Part shown: positions 1 to 8,553 of the stretch, piece after piece
How the letters are laid out: each line of letters opens with the position of its first letter
Numbering within the stretch: position 1 is the stretch's first letter
From: Cohnella laeviribosi DSM 21336
GTDB lineage: Bacteria > Bacillota > Bacilli > Paenibacillales > Paenibacillaceae
Direction of reading: 5' to 3'
Assembly (NCBI RefSeq): GCF_000378425.1
Contig: NZ_KB899839.1
Span: forward strand, 1 to 48,265
Length of the DNA: 48,265 bases
Notes under the pieces: model-generated
The model's database searches: none
Seen by the model: the letters and a program-made list of their open reading frames with translations, nothing else
What the model was told of the DNA's origin: nothing
Made by a program: the position numbers and the translations under genes

Positions 1-243
1 AAGGAGCTCTTTGCCGACAAACTAACCCAGAGCATGTCCCGAGTTGGCAGGTGTATTGATAATGGTCCAATGGAAGCCTTCTGGGGAACCCTGAAATGTG
101 AGAGGTATTATTTGCATACATACAGTACCTTTGAGGAACTCAAAAAAGACATAGATGACTACATCCGTTTTTACAATAACGAGCGATTACAGGCAAAACT
201 AAACGGCCTCAGTCCCATGGAATTCAGGACCAAGGCCGCTTAA
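1..243 (+). mobile_element. IS3-family transposase (OrfB), 3' end only
   Basis: The frame is open from the window edge and ends in TAA at 241-243, giving about 80 C-terminal residues of a DDE integrase. The stretch SMSRVGRCIDNGPMEAFWGT is the typical block around the last catalytic acid (E of MEAFWGTLK) of IS3/IS150-group OrfB proteins. It is followed by FYNNERLQAKLNGLSPMEF, the usual C-terminal signature. The protein would cut and join element ends during transposition. The 5' part and OrfA lie outside the window, so intactness cannot be judged. Confidence 0.93.
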
Positions 244-260
244 CCGATTTTTATTTTTTT

Positions 261-289
261 GTACTGTCTACTTGACGGGGGTCAGTTCA
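261..289. repeat. Right terminal inverted repeat of the IS3-family element
   Basis: About 20 bp after the transposase stop lies gtactgtctacttgacgggg followed by gtcagttca. It ends in CA and reads on the other strand as TGAACTGACCCCCGTCAAG, a terminus type common in IS3-family elements. The matching left end is outside the window, so the exact boundary and any target duplication cannot be checked. Confidence 0.7.
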
Positions 290-335
290 AGGTTTGGTCA
301 GGCTTCTTTGTCGTCTTTTTCTCCGGACTTCCCGC

Positions 336-1346
336 TTAATGGGTGTAAGCCGAAACATTGCCGGTATCGACGGCCTCGTGCAGCGCCGCGTTTAATCCGC
401 TGGCGATAATATTGGCGATGTCTTCCATGAACTGGTCGATTTCCTTGGGCGTAACGAGCAGGTTATGGCCGAGCGGATCGAGCACTTCCTTGACAAGCTG
501 CAGACGGTCCTGTTCCGACATCGATCCGAACACGCCGAACAGCGGCTCGGTGTTGTCCGTATGCTTTTTCATATGGTCGAACACCATATCCATCGTATTG
601 TTGACGATGGTGGAAGCGTACACGACCGTCGGCACCCCGATCGCGATGCACGGCACGCCGAGAATGTCCTTGGTCAGCCCTTTGCGCTTGTTGCCGATGC
701 CCGACCCGGGATGAATGCCCGTATCCGCAATCTGAATCGTCGTATTGACACGATCCAGCGAGCGGGCGGCGAGCGCATCGACGGCGATCACCAATTCCGG
801 TTTGGATTGGTTCACGATGCCCCGCACAATATCGCTCGACTCGATCCCGGTCGTGCCCAGCACCCCCGGCGCCACCGCGCTTACCGAACGGTAGCCCGGG
901 TTCACCTGATCGGCCATCAGTTCGAAAAACTGCCGGGTCACCATCGTGTTCTCCACGACAAGCGGGCCGAGCGCGTCGGGCGTCACGTTCCAGTTGCCCA
1001 GCCCGACAATCAGCACGCTCGCGTCCTTGCCGATTCCGACCCGCTGCAGAAACGCCTCGAATTCGCGCGCAAACGTCGTCGCCACCTTATCCTGCAGGCT
1101 GGAATCGCCGCGCCTTAGCTCCGGAACCTCCAGCGTGACGTAGTGGCCGATCATTTTGCCGATCCGCCGCGCGCCTTCCTCGTTCTGAATGTGCATCCGC
1201 GTTACGGTAATGCCGGATTCCTTGTTCGTCTCGCTCAGCACACCGGGGATGTCGCCGTTTCCGTCGGCCTGCGCCGCTTCTCTGGCCTCGAGCGCCAGAT
1301 CCGTTCTCACACCGTATTGGCTTAAATCCAGACGTTCATCCGCCAC
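336..1346 (-). CDS. gpr: Germination protease GPR
   Basis: 336-residue spore endopeptidase that degrades small acid-soluble proteins during germination, releasing amino acids and uncovering spore DNA. The start is a GTG at 1346 with a GGAAGG-type ribosome site a few bases upstream; it opens [20 protein letters not shown], matching the N-terminus of known GPR zymogens. A longer frame to 1454 lacks such a site. GPR is an atypical aspartic protease. Its two key Asp residues (127 and 193 in the B. megaterium enzyme, 66 apart) correspond here to D124 in NVTPDALGP and D190 in [10 protein letters not shown], also 66 apart. The gene is divergent from rpsT, and the IS end lies only about 45 bp beyond its stop codon. 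Forespore sigma factors control gpr in Bacillus; I found no convincing sigma-G box here. Confidence 0.96.
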   Translation of the reverse strand: MADERLDLSQYGVRTDLALEAREAAQADGNGDIPGVLSETNKESGITVTRMHIQNEEGARRIGKMIGHYVTLEVPELRRGDSSLQDKVATTFAREFEAFLQRVGIGKDASVLIVGLGNWNVTPDALGPLVVENTMVTRQFFELMADQVNPGYRSVSAVAPGVLGTTGIESSDIVRGIVNQSKPELVIAVDALAARSLDRVNTTIQIADTGIHPGSGIGNKRKGLTKDILGVPCIAIGVPTVVYASTIVNNTMDMVFDHMKKHTDNTEPLFGVFGSMSEQDRLQLVKEVLDPLGHNLLVTPKEIDQFMEDIANIIASGLNAALHEAVDTGNVSAYTH

Positions 1347-1433
1347 TTTGGGCCTTCCCCCTTCGACAACAGGATGGACGGCAAAAGCTTGCCGCCGCGG
1401 GAAAAATCGCCGCAATCCCTTAACCGGTTCTGC

Positions 1434-1462
1434 TTGCGTTTTGCCCCCCTGCATGATAGAAT
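1434..1462 (+). promoter_or_regulatory. Likely sigma-A promoter of rpsT
   Basis: TTGCGT (1434-1439), a 17-bp spacer and TAGAAT (1457-1462), with an extended -10 TG at 1454-1455. It ends about 50 bp before the rpsT ATG. Read from sequence only. Confidence 0.55.
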
Positions 1463-1515
1463 GTTACAAGTTGTGTGGAGAAATACTTCTTGTTTTGCAG
1501 TGGGAGGTGAAATCA

Positions 1516-1788
1516 ATGCCGAATATCAAATCCGCCATCAAACGGACGAAGACGAGCGAAAAGCGCCGTCTGCGTAACGCTTCCCAAAAATCCGCGCTCC
1601 GCACGGCCGTCAAGCAAGCCGATCTGGCTATTGCCAGCGCCGACGTGAACGCTGCCAAAGAAGCACTTCAACTGGCTCAGAAGAAGCTGGACAAAGCGGT
1701 AACCAAAGGCCTCATCCATAAGAATGCGGCTGCCCGCAAAAAATCCCGCCTGGCCAAAAAATTGAACGCTCTGTCCCAGCAAGCGTAA
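1516..1788 (+). CDS. rpsT: 30S ribosomal protein S20
   Basis: 90-residue, Lys/Arg/Ala-rich helical protein that binds 16S rRNA early in small-subunit assembly. It begins [20 protein letters not shown], the standard bS20 N-terminus, and the length is normal. The ATG at 1516 follows GGGAGGTGA with good spacing. A longer in-frame extension upstream overlaps gpr and has no ribosome site, so it was not used. The gene is a single transcription unit with its own promoter and a strong terminator directly after it. It lies next to holA and gpr, as in other Bacillales. Confidence 0.98.
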   Translation: MPNIKSAIKRTKTSEKRRLRNASQKSALRTAVKQADLAIASADVNAAKEALQLAQKKLDKAVTKGLIHKNAAARKKSRLAKKLNALSQQA

Positions 1789-1812
1789 GCTTGCTCCTGA
1801 CATAAGCAGCGC

Positions 1813-1854
1813 AAGAGCCGTACCGTGCGGTCGATCCCGCACGGTACGGCTCTT
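1813..1854. terminator. Bidirectional terminator between rpsT and holA
   Basis: A perfect 18-bp stem (1813-1830 with 1837-1854) around a 6-nt loop. The stem ends supply A-rich and T-rich flanks (ctcttttt on the plus strand), so it can stop rpsT and the convergent holA transcript. Confidence 0.92.
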
Positions 1855-1887
1855 TTTCCGTCCGGCTGTGCCGAAAAGCCAGGGGCG

Positions 1888-2919
1888 TCAGCCTCCCCGC
1901 GCTCCCGTCTCCATCAGAAACAGCTCCAGCCCGAGCGTCTTTTCCACCCGTCCCGTCTTCATCGCGTAATCGAGCTCGGCAAGCCGCTCCAGAATTCGCG
2001 CAAGCCGGTCCGTGCTGAAGCTGCGGATATGCTCGCCCATCATCTTTACCGCATACGGGTGCAAGCCGGTCTGGCCGGCGATCTGCTGGGGCGTGTAGCC
2101 TTGCCTGGACAACTCCTTAATAAACAGCATATTGCGAAATTGCCGGACAAGCAGCGCGGTCAGCTTGATCGGCTCTTCCCGCTGTTTGAGCAGATCGTAG
2201 TAAATCGCGAGCGCCCGGTCCGTGCGCAGCGCCGCGATTTCTTCCGTAAGCTTGAACACGCTTTGCTCCGTGCTCGCGGGCACGAGGTCGGCCACCGATT
2301 GGGCGGTCACCGTTCCGTTCTCTCCCGCGTGCAGGCACAGCTTGTCCGTTTCGGCCGCGAGCGCCGCCATATCCGTGCCGACGCGGCGAAGCAGCTCCGT
2401 AAGGGCCGCCGGTTCGATGGTCCGCCGCTGCTTCTCGGCGCGCCTTGCCACCCACTGCATCAGCTCTTCCGCCGACAGGGGCGAGAAGTTTACCACCGCG
2501 TCGCTTTGCTTGGCGGCTTTGGACACTTTCTTGCGCTCGTCCAGTTTTTCGTGGGGAACGATAAAGACGAGAACGGTCGTTTCCATCGGAGACCGCATAT
2601 ATTCCAGCAGCCTTTCGGGACGGTGCTCGATCTTGGCCGCTTCCTTCCCGGAAGAAGCGAACACGACGCTGTCGCGTACGATCACCAGCTTATGCGGCAC
2701 AAGAAACGGAAGCGTCTCCGCCTCGTCGATAATTTCGTCGATCGAATGCTCGGACGTATTGTACCGCATGATCGCCATCTCCCGGTGTTCCGGCTCGACA
2801 AGCCGCGAGACCAATTGCTCCGTAAATTCGTTCATCCGATAAGCTTCCATGCCGCAGCAAACGTATACCGGCCTTATTTTGCCTTCCCGCAGCTCGCGAA
2901 ATGCTTGTCCGGACTCCAT
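1888..2919 (-). CDS. holA: DNA polymerase III subunit delta
   Basis: 343-residue clamp-loader subunit that opens the beta sliding clamp so the loader can place it on primed DNA. N-terminal AAA+-like part (about 1-215) with the conserved opening GKIRPVYVCCGMEAYRMNEF, then the helical C-terminal collar domain ending TLGLELFLMETG. Length is usual. ATG at 2919 is preferred over GTG at 2922 because GGAGGG lies 6 nt before the ATG but only 3 nt before the GTG. Neighbouring rpsT and comEC are the usual partners (yqeN position in B. subtilis). Confidence 0.95.
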   Translation of the reverse strand: MESGQAFRELREGKIRPVYVCCGMEAYRMNEFTEQLVSRLVEPEHREMAIMRYNTSEHSIDEIIDEAETLPFLVPHKLVIVRDSVVFASSGKEAAKIEHRPERLLEYMRSPMETTVLVFIVPHEKLDERKKVSKAAKQSDAVVNFSPLSAEELMQWVARRAEKQRRTIEPAALTELLRRVGTDMAALAAETDKLCLHAGENGTVTAQSVADLVPASTEQSVFKLTEEIAALRTDRALAIYYDLLKQREEPIKLTALLVRQFRNMLFIKELSRQGYTPQQIAGQTGLHPYAVKMMGEHIRSFSTDRLARILERLAELDYAMKTGRVEKTLGLELFLMETGARGG

Positions 2920-2963
2920 CACATGCCCTCCGTCCCGTTGTCGCTCTCTCGCTCATTCAGAAA

Positions 2964-2992
2964 ATTATACGTTCAGATCGGCAAAAAAACAA
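2964..2992 (-). promoter_or_regulatory. Possible sigma-A promoter of holA
   Basis: On the minus strand TTGTTT (2992-2987), a 17-bp spacer and a perfect TATAAT (2969-2964), about 45 bp before the holA start. The -35 box is poor. The remaining 2993-3162, between the anti-sigma gene and holA, shows no terminator or other feature I can support. Confidence 0.5.
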
Positions 2993-3162
2993 CAAAGAGA
3001 CCGCGCCTGGCTTGGGACGCGATCCCTTTGTCGTAGGACATCTATGTCAACGTTCGCCGGCCGGCCCATGGTACCGAGCGCGAACGACCGCGACCTTCGT
3101 CCTTCTGGCGGTTTCCGCCGTTCCGTACACTATACGCAGGAAGGAGCCGAATGGTGCAGCCT

Positions 3163-4398
3163 TCAGCCGCCCTTCCGTTCTCCCGATTCCAGGCTCCAGG
3201 AATAAACCGATTCCGTGCCGTCTTCCGCCGTCCATGCGTAGTAAACCGTCTTGCCGTCTTCGCTCCACTGAAGGCGGGAAAGCGTCCCCGGCCGCTCCTC
3301 GCTCTCAAACAGAAGCTTGCCGTCCGCATCGCAAACCTTCAGGCGTCCGCCTTCGGCGAACGCGTAGCGCGTCCCGTCGGGGGAGCTCACCGACCCGAAA
3401 GCAAGAGATGCCGGCCCGTCCGCCGACGGCGAAGCCGAAGGGAGGGCAAGCGCTTCATGCGGCGGCTCCGCACCCGGCGAGGGAGGCGTTAGGCTGGGAG
3501 GCGAGGTGGCGTCGAGCGCCTTCGCGCCGTCTTCTTCGGGCGTTTCGCCGGCGGCTGCCGCAGGTGCTTGGGCGGCGTCTTCCGCAGGCGCTTGGCCGCC
3601 TTTTTCGAACGTTTTGTTGCCGCTTCCCGCAGGCGCTTGGCCTGTTCCGGCAGCTTTGTCTTCCAACCGGCTTGCGCCGGTTTTCGCCTCCCCATCGCCG
3701 CTTTTGCCGATCGACCGCGTCTCCTCATACGTCTCGTCCTTCCCGGAGCCGCGATCTTCCGCCATTGCCGGTCCGGGAGAGGGAGCCGGATTTTCCGAGG
3801 GATTCTTCGGGAGAGCCTCATCCGCATTTGCTCCCGCGGAGGACGGACTTGCCGCAGGGGCGGAGTCCGCCGATGCCGCGCTCAAATTCATGACGGCATT
3901 CCCGCCGGCCTCCGACGCTTGGTCTTTCTTGGCCGTATTCGACAGCCACGGCGACGGGTGGATGGCCATGACCGCAGCGATGACGGCGGCCGCAGCCGCC
4001 GTCGCGGCTGCCCCGAACCGCCGCATCCACGACCGGGCCGGCCGTTTTGCCGGACCGTCCGCTTCGGTCCGGGAGAGCTCCGCCGCCGGGAACGAAGCGG
4101 CGTCTGCCGCGCCCGAGCTGCCGGAATCGCCGTCCGTTCCGGTTGGGCCGGCGGCCAAGACGCCCGCCGATTCGGCGTCGATTTGCTCCAACTGCGGCAA
4201 TATGGCGTCCACAAGGCTGTACCGGGGCTCCACCCGCGGCAGCTCCGCAAGGTTTTGCGACAGGCGGGTGAGGCGGTCGAACATCGCAGCGCATTCCGGG
4301 CACTGCCGAATGTGCTCCATCATGCTGGCATGTTCCTGAGAGCTCAAATCTTCATCAAGCGAACGCTGCACGAGTTCCATCACCTCTTCGCACTTCAT
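3163..4398 (-). CDS. Membrane anti-sigma factor with zinc-binding zf-HC2 domain
   Basis: 411 residues. Residues 1-50 hold a ZAS/zf-HC2 fold with the zinc motif H-x3-C-x2-C (HIRQCPEC), which in this family holds an ECF sigma factor inactive. Next come about 75 linker residues and one transmembrane helix near 128-147 (FGAAATAAAAAVIAAVMAIH). A roughly 180-residue low-complexity Ala/Pro/Gly/Glu stretch follows, then a C-terminal beta-rich piece (about 335-405) with SPDGTRYAFAEGG and WSEDGKTVYYAW, like two blades of a WD40/TolB-type propeller. The start overlaps the sigma gene stop as ATGA, so the two are probably translationally coupled. The extracytoplasmic part is presumably the stimulus-sensing side; the stimulus is unknown. 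Confidence 0.85.
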   Translation of the reverse strand: MKCEEVMELVQRSLDEDLSSQEHASMMEHIRQCPECAAMFDRLTRLSQNLAELPRVEPRYSLVDAILPQLEQIDAESAGVLAAGPTGTDGDSGSSGAADAASFPAAELSRTEADGPAKRPARSWMRRFGAAATAAAAAVIAAVMAIHPSPWLSNTAKKDQASEAGGNAVMNLSAASADSAPAASPSSAGANADEALPKNPSENPAPSPGPAMAEDRGSGKDETYEETRSIGKSGDGEAKTGASRLEDKAAGTGQAPAGSGNKTFEKGGQAPAEDAAQAPAAAAGETPEEDGAKALDATSPPSLTPPSPGAEPPHEALALPSASPSADGPASLAFGSVSSPDGTRYAFAEGGRLKVCDADGKLLFESEERPGTLSRLQWSEDGKTVYYAWTAEDGTESVYSWSLESGERKGG

Positions 4399-4943
4399 CC
4401 CCGGACACCACCTTTCCGATAATCATGCAGCAGCACCTGTAGCTGTTGCCGGGCTCGAAACAAATAAGACTTGACCGTGTTGAGCGGCAAATTCAAAGAA
4501 TCCGCGATTTCGTTATACGAAAAATCCTGCAAATACCGGAGCACGACCACCGTCCGGTGGTGCTCCGGCAATTTGCCGATCGCTTGGCGTATGTCTTCGG
4601 CCGCATACTGCGACATCACTTCCCCTTCCACATCGTCCGCCGCATGAAAAACAAGCTCATGCTCGTCGATGGAAACCGAAGGGCGGTTGCGGCGGAATTT
4701 GTCGATGCAAATGTTCGTGACAATCCGTTGCACCCATGTCCGAAATTGCGCTTTTTCTTCATAGGAATCGATTTTCGTATAAATCCGGATCAGCGCTTCT
4801 TGCGAAGCGTCCAACGCATCCTGCTCGTTATTCAATAAATAATAAGCCGTTCGGTACACCTGGCTTTCGATCTCGCGGAGCAGCGCGACAAGGGCGTCTC
4901 GATCGCCGGCTTGCGCAGCTTTGATCAGGCTGAGCTCCACCAC
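4395..4943 (-). CDS. ECF-type RNA polymerase sigma factor
   Basis: 182 residues from a GTG at 4943 that follows GGAGGAGG by 7 nt. A longer frame to 5072 has no ribosome site. Region 2 runs about 15-90 (ALLREIESQVYRTAYYLLNN, DASQEALIRIYTKI, FRTWVQRIVTNICIDKFRR). Region 4 runs about 115-170 (IGKLPEHHRTVVVLRYLQD, then the helix-turn-helix FSYNEIADSLNLPLNTVKSY). It directs RNA polymerase to a small stress regulon and is held by the anti-sigma factor encoded immediately downstream. An imperfect 18-bp palindrome around CCCGGG lies upstream near 5010-5030; its role is unknown and I could not define an ECF promoter with confidence. Confidence 0.92.
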   Translation of the reverse strand: MVELSLIKAAQAGDRDALVALLREIESQVYRTAYYLLNNEQDALDASQEALIRIYTKIDSYEEKAQFRTWVQRIVTNICIDKFRRNRPSVSIDEHELVFHAADDVEGEVMSQYAAEDIRQAIGKLPEHHRTVVVLRYLQDFSYNEIADSLNLPLNTVKSYLFRARQQLQVLLHDYRKGGVRG

Positions 4944-5308
4944 AGAAGATCCTCCTCCCCTGCACTTCCATTGACGCAATCTTTCGTCCAAAGGTTGCAT
5001 CCCGTCGGTCCGGAAGTTCCCGGGACTTTCATATCCAATTGCTAGAAACGCGAAACGAACAACACCACTCACAGTCTAGCAAAAAAAGGGACGTTTGTCT
5101 GTCCGGTCAAAAGGCGGTATTTTCGGCGGCCGACCCATGAACGAACAAGCATTTCCAAATACTCTGTCGAACTTGGAATTTTGCCCCCCTGCCCAAGAAT
5201 CGCGCGGTACCCGAAAAGAGAATAACGAACGGCAAATCGGCAGAGGCCGAAGTTGTCCAAGATTGCGCGGCGCAGCCTGCACAAAATCTAATATAACCGC
5301 TCGAGGCC
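4944..5308. other. Non-coding region upstream of the ECF sigma gene
   Basis: No gene is supported. The region contains the sigma gene leader, the CCCGGG-centred imperfect palindrome, and from 5276 the first block of a dispersed repeat (see 5276-5671). Short open frames here lack ribosome sites. Confidence 0.5.
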
Positions 5309-5671
5309 ATATGAGGTACTAGGCGGACTACTTGGTGGTTGTGCACCACGGCTGGGGGCAATGTAGGGTACTGGAAGGACTTCTTGGCGGATGAGCACCG
5401 CGGACGGCGGCGATGTAGCGTACTGGACGGACTATTTAACGGGTAAGCGCAGCGACTGCAAGCAATGTAGCGTACTGGACGGACTACTTGGCGTGCTGCA
5501 CACTACCGCACGTAACCCAATCGCGCTCGGGGCGGCCCCCTCCGAGCGAAGCTCACGTTGCGACCGACTTCAACGCGTGGTATTCCCGTCTATCCCTGTC
5601 TTCGAACCGAACGGCAGTGTGGGTTCGCTCGCGGCTCGTTCGCCGGAAAGGGCCAAACGGAGACGGTTCAG
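5276..5671. repeat. Dispersed intergenic repeat, copy A (split by a tandem array)
   Basis: Two blocks, 5276-5303 (starting cctgcacaaaat) and 5587-5671 (containing ccgaacggca, ggttcgctcg and gacggttcag), match in the same order two adjoining blocks at 16786-16813 and 16812-16891. In copy A they are separated by about 283 bp that includes the 52-bp tandem array. It lies between comEC and the ECF sigma gene and has no coding capacity of its own. Confidence 0.7.
5309..5516. repeat. Tandem array of four 52-bp units
   Basis: Units start at 5309, 5361, 5413 and 5465, exactly 52 bp apart. Each begins with atgtagcgtactggacggac or a close variant, followed by a more variable second half. The first unit is the most diverged and the last two the closest. 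There are no unique spacers, so it is not a CRISPR. 52 is not a multiple of 3, so it is not a coding repeat. Confidence 0.85.
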
Positions 5672-5712
5672 TCGCCGTTTTTTCCGCGCTTCCGGCCCGG
5701 GCCGACTCCGGT

Positions 5713-8454
5713 TTACGGAACGGCCGCTTGCGCCAGCTTCGTCCTTCGGTCGAGCCGACCGTCCGGCCGCACCCGGTACTGGATTTCTCCGTTCAAATCG
5801 GTGCGGAAACAGAGCGTGCCCGCCCGGCGCAGCCGTTCGAGAACGTCGGGATGCGGATGGCCGTACACATTGTTCCGCCCGACCGAAATAACGGCCTCGC
5901 GCGGCCTCCACCACATGAGCCATACGGCGGATGTGGACGTGTTGCTGCCGTGATGGCCCGCTTTCAGCACGTCGATCCCTCCCATATCCGCCGCATTCGC
6001 CTTTGCCTGCGACGCCGCCCGTTCCGACTGGCGGGTTACGATCGCCGTTTCTCCCGCCTTTTCCAAATCTCCCGGCAGCAGGAAGCGCCTGCCGTACAAC
6101 GTAAGCAGCAGCACGACGCTGCGCTCGTTCTGCTCGTCCACGACTGCGATCGTTTCACCGGCTCCGCCCGCCCCCGCCGGATAAAGCGCTTCGAGCTGCG
6201 CCGTACCGTCGATCGCCCACCGCATCCCTTCGTGAACCGCATAAAGGGATACGCCGGATCGGAGCGCAAGCTCGAACAGCCGCTTGGCCTCCGCGGTCGG
6301 CTTGAGCGTGCCGTTGAACAGCAGGGCGCGCACCCGGAAATGCTGCAGGACGGCGAACGCGCCTCCGATATGGTCCTGATCGAGGTGCGTCAGGACGAGC
6401 GCATCGAGCTGCCGCACGCCCCGCTGCTTGAGCAGCGGCACCAGCGTCTTCCGTCCGACCTCGTACGGGTCGCGGCGTTCCCTCCACGCTTCGTCCGCCC
6501 GGCGAAACGAAACGGTCCCTCCGGCGTCGATCAGAACAAACCGGCCCTGGCCGGTCCGCACCAGGATGCTGTCCCCCTGTCCGACGTCCAAAAACATCAC
6601 CTTCCCCGTCCGGTCCAACCAGGCCGGCTGCAGACCCCAAATCAGCCACAAGGACCACAGGACGGTCAGGATAGCCGCAACAAGACGGCCGATGCGCCTG
6701 CCTTGCGGCGCAGGAGCCGTTGGCTTCACGGCCTCGTCTTCAGGGGTAAGCGGCTGCGTTCCACCCTGCGTCAGGCCCTCCCCGTGTCCGGCGGCAAACG
6801 GCCGCGTCGCCTCGTGTGCCGCAAACGCCGTTTCGGCGTACGCCCGAACCCGTTTCGCCCGGATTCCGGGATCGAAGCGGAACGCCTCGAGACGCCGGAG
6901 ACGGTCCGCATGGCGCTCCGCCATGACCCGAGCCGCTTCGCTGCGGTTCTGGCGCGATTTCAGCCAAACGGCGGTTAAGCCGAGCAGAAGATAGGCCGAC
7001 GCCACCCAAGCGAGCGGCGGTTGCGGCCAGTAGGTCTGCAGAAAGCCGGCGGACTGGAGCCGATCCGTCAAGTCGAAGGTCAACCGGTTGCACCACGTCG
7101 CGGCTTGGGCCGCATAGGCGCCGAGGGGGCCCCAAAGCGCGCCGAGCACGACCGACGCCATTCCGAGCGGGAGGACGACAAAGCTGATGAACGGGACCAG
7201 CAGCAGATTCGCGGGAAGGGAAAGGAAATGGAACTGATGAAAATAAAAAATCGACACGGGCAGCGAGCAGATTTGGGCGGTAATCGCCACCGCAAGGGCG
7301 CTTTTTAGCGATTTGAAGCGAACGGGCAAATAAGCCGATGCAATCGGCACAAGCAGGATCAAACCCGCGGTTACGAGAAAAGAAAGCTGGAAGCTGACGT
7401 CCTCGATCAACCGCGGATTCCACGCCAGCATGATCAGAGCGGATGCGGACAGCAGATGAAGGCCGTCTTTCAGCCTGTTGCGGCGGGCCAAATACAGCGC
7501 GATCATGGCCATCAGACAGGCTCTTGCCGCCGAAGGGGAAGCGCCGGTCAGCAGCATGTAAACCGGCATCGCCGCCATCGTCAGATCCAGCGACCGCTCG
7601 CGGGTCAAGCGGAAGACCGCCCCCAGCCGAAGCAGCAAAAAGACGACGACGCCGATGTGGAGCCCGGAAATCGCCAAAATATGCGTCAACCCGAGGCTGG
7701 CGAACGCATCGAATTGCTGCGGATCGAGATCTTCCCGGATTCCCGCGACCAGCCCCTTCATATAGCCGGCGTCTTCCTCGCCGTACAGCCTGTCCATGAG
7801 GCCGCCGATGCGCGAACGCATCTCGTCAATCCAGCGAAGCGGCTTTGCGCTCCATGGAACCGGTTCGCCCAAGGGCGCGACGGATGCGGCGCCCCGGGCG
7901 GAAAGCGTCCAATGAATGCCCTGCCGCTTTAAGTACGAACGATAGTCGAACCCCCCGAAATTACTGGCTTCGTTCGGCAGCCGCAGCTCTCCGGCGACCG
8001 TAACGGCATCCCCCCGCTTCCAGGAAGCAGCCGCCCGCTTCTCTTCCTCCGCCGCCAAGCGGACGCGTACGAGCAGCTTCTCCTTCGGAACGACCGGATG
8101 TTCCGACAGGCGCGAAAGGCGCAGCCGAAACGTCGCCAAATCCCCGTCTACGTCCACGGGCGAAACCAGCCGGCCCGACGCTTCGACCTGCCGGCCGTCG
8201 GGATCGCCGAGCAGCGACGGCAGGACGGACACATTGCGCGCCTCGACCCATGCCCTCTCCCCCGCCGCCAGCGCGATCGAAAGACCGAGCAGAATGGCAA
8301 GCTTCGGCGGCATTCGCCCCAAATACGCGCAAGCGGACAAAAGCAGCAGCATGCCCGCCAAAACCGCAAGCACGGTCCATCCTTCCCAAACGGACAGCAC
8401 GGCGCCGCCCGCAGCCCAGCATCCGGCAACCGCAACCAACGGCCTTCTGGCCAT
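5713..8454 (-). CDS. comEC: DNA internalization/competence protein ComEC/Rec2
   Basis: 913-residue membrane protein forming the channel that carries single-stranded transforming DNA across the cell membrane. The ATG at 8454 follows AAGGAGG by 7 nt. Order of parts: N-terminal membrane helices, an OB-like DUF4131 region (about 60-190, with NFGGFDYRSYLKRQGIHW), the multi-helix Competence domain (about 220-500, with GLTHILAISGLHIGVV), and a C-terminal metallo-beta-lactamase domain (about 610-890) with the metal motif THLDQDHIGG and AGHHGSNTSTS. That last domain is thought to degrade the non-transported strand. The linker around 530-590 is long and charged. It is the last gene of the comEA-EB-EC set, separated from comEB by a terminator-like hairpin. 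Confidence 0.96.
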   Translation of the reverse strand: MARRPLVAVAGCWAAGGAVLSVWEGWTVLAVLAGMLLLLSACAYLGRMPPKLAILLGLSIALAAGERAWVEARNVSVLPSLLGDPDGRQVEASGRLVSPVDVDGDLATFRLRLSRLSEHPVVPKEKLLVRVRLAAEEEKRAAASWKRGDAVTVAGELRLPNEASNFGGFDYRSYLKRQGIHWTLSARGAASVAPLGEPVPWSAKPLRWIDEMRSRIGGLMDRLYGEEDAGYMKGLVAGIREDLDPQQFDAFASLGLTHILAISGLHIGVVVFLLLRLGAVFRLTRERSLDLTMAAMPVYMLLTGASPSAARACLMAMIALYLARRNRLKDGLHLLSASALIMLAWNPRLIEDVSFQLSFLVTAGLILLVPIASAYLPVRFKSLKSALAVAITAQICSLPVSIFYFHQFHFLSLPANLLLVPFISFVVLPLGMASVVLGALWGPLGAYAAQAATWCNRLTFDLTDRLQSAGFLQTYWPQPPLAWVASAYLLLGLTAVWLKSRQNRSEAARVMAERHADRLRRLEAFRFDPGIRAKRVRAYAETAFAAHEATRPFAAGHGEGLTQGGTQPLTPEDEAVKPTAPAPQGRRIGRLVAAILTVLWSLWLIWGLQPAWLDRTGKVMFLDVGQGDSILVRTGQGRFVLIDAGGTVSFRRADEAWRERRDPYEVGRKTLVPLLKQRGVRQLDALVLTHLDQDHIGGAFAVLQHFRVRALLFNGTLKPTAEAKRLFELALRSGVSLYAVHEGMRWAIDGTAQLEALYPAGAGGAGETIAVVDEQNERSVVLLLTLYGRRFLLPGDLEKAGETAIVTRQSERAASQAKANAADMGGIDVLKAGHHGSNTSTSAVWLMWWRPREAVISVGRNNVYGHPHPDVLERLRRAGTLCFRTDLNGEIQYRVRPDGRLDRRTKLAQAAVP

Positions 8455-8499
8455 ATCGCCGCCTCCTTGTCGAAACTCTCTGCCGATCGCCAAACACAA

Positions 8500-8534
8500 A
8501 AGAACCTCCCGCGCTCAAAGCGCAAGAGGTTCTT
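8500..8534 (-). terminator. Terminator or attenuator between comEB and comEC
   Basis: Arms aagaacctc (8500-8508) and gaggttctt (8526-8534) enclose a second small stem gcgct/agcgc. On the minus strand the hairpin runs into ttcttttg. It sits between two genes expected to be co-transcribed, so it may reduce comEC expression relative to comEB. Confidence 0.6.
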
Positions 8535-8553
8535 CCCCTTTGCCATCGCCGTT

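Noticed and set aside
5309..5516. CRISPR array
   Set aside because: The 52-bp units are contiguous with no unique spacers, are not palindromic, and no cas gene is nearby.
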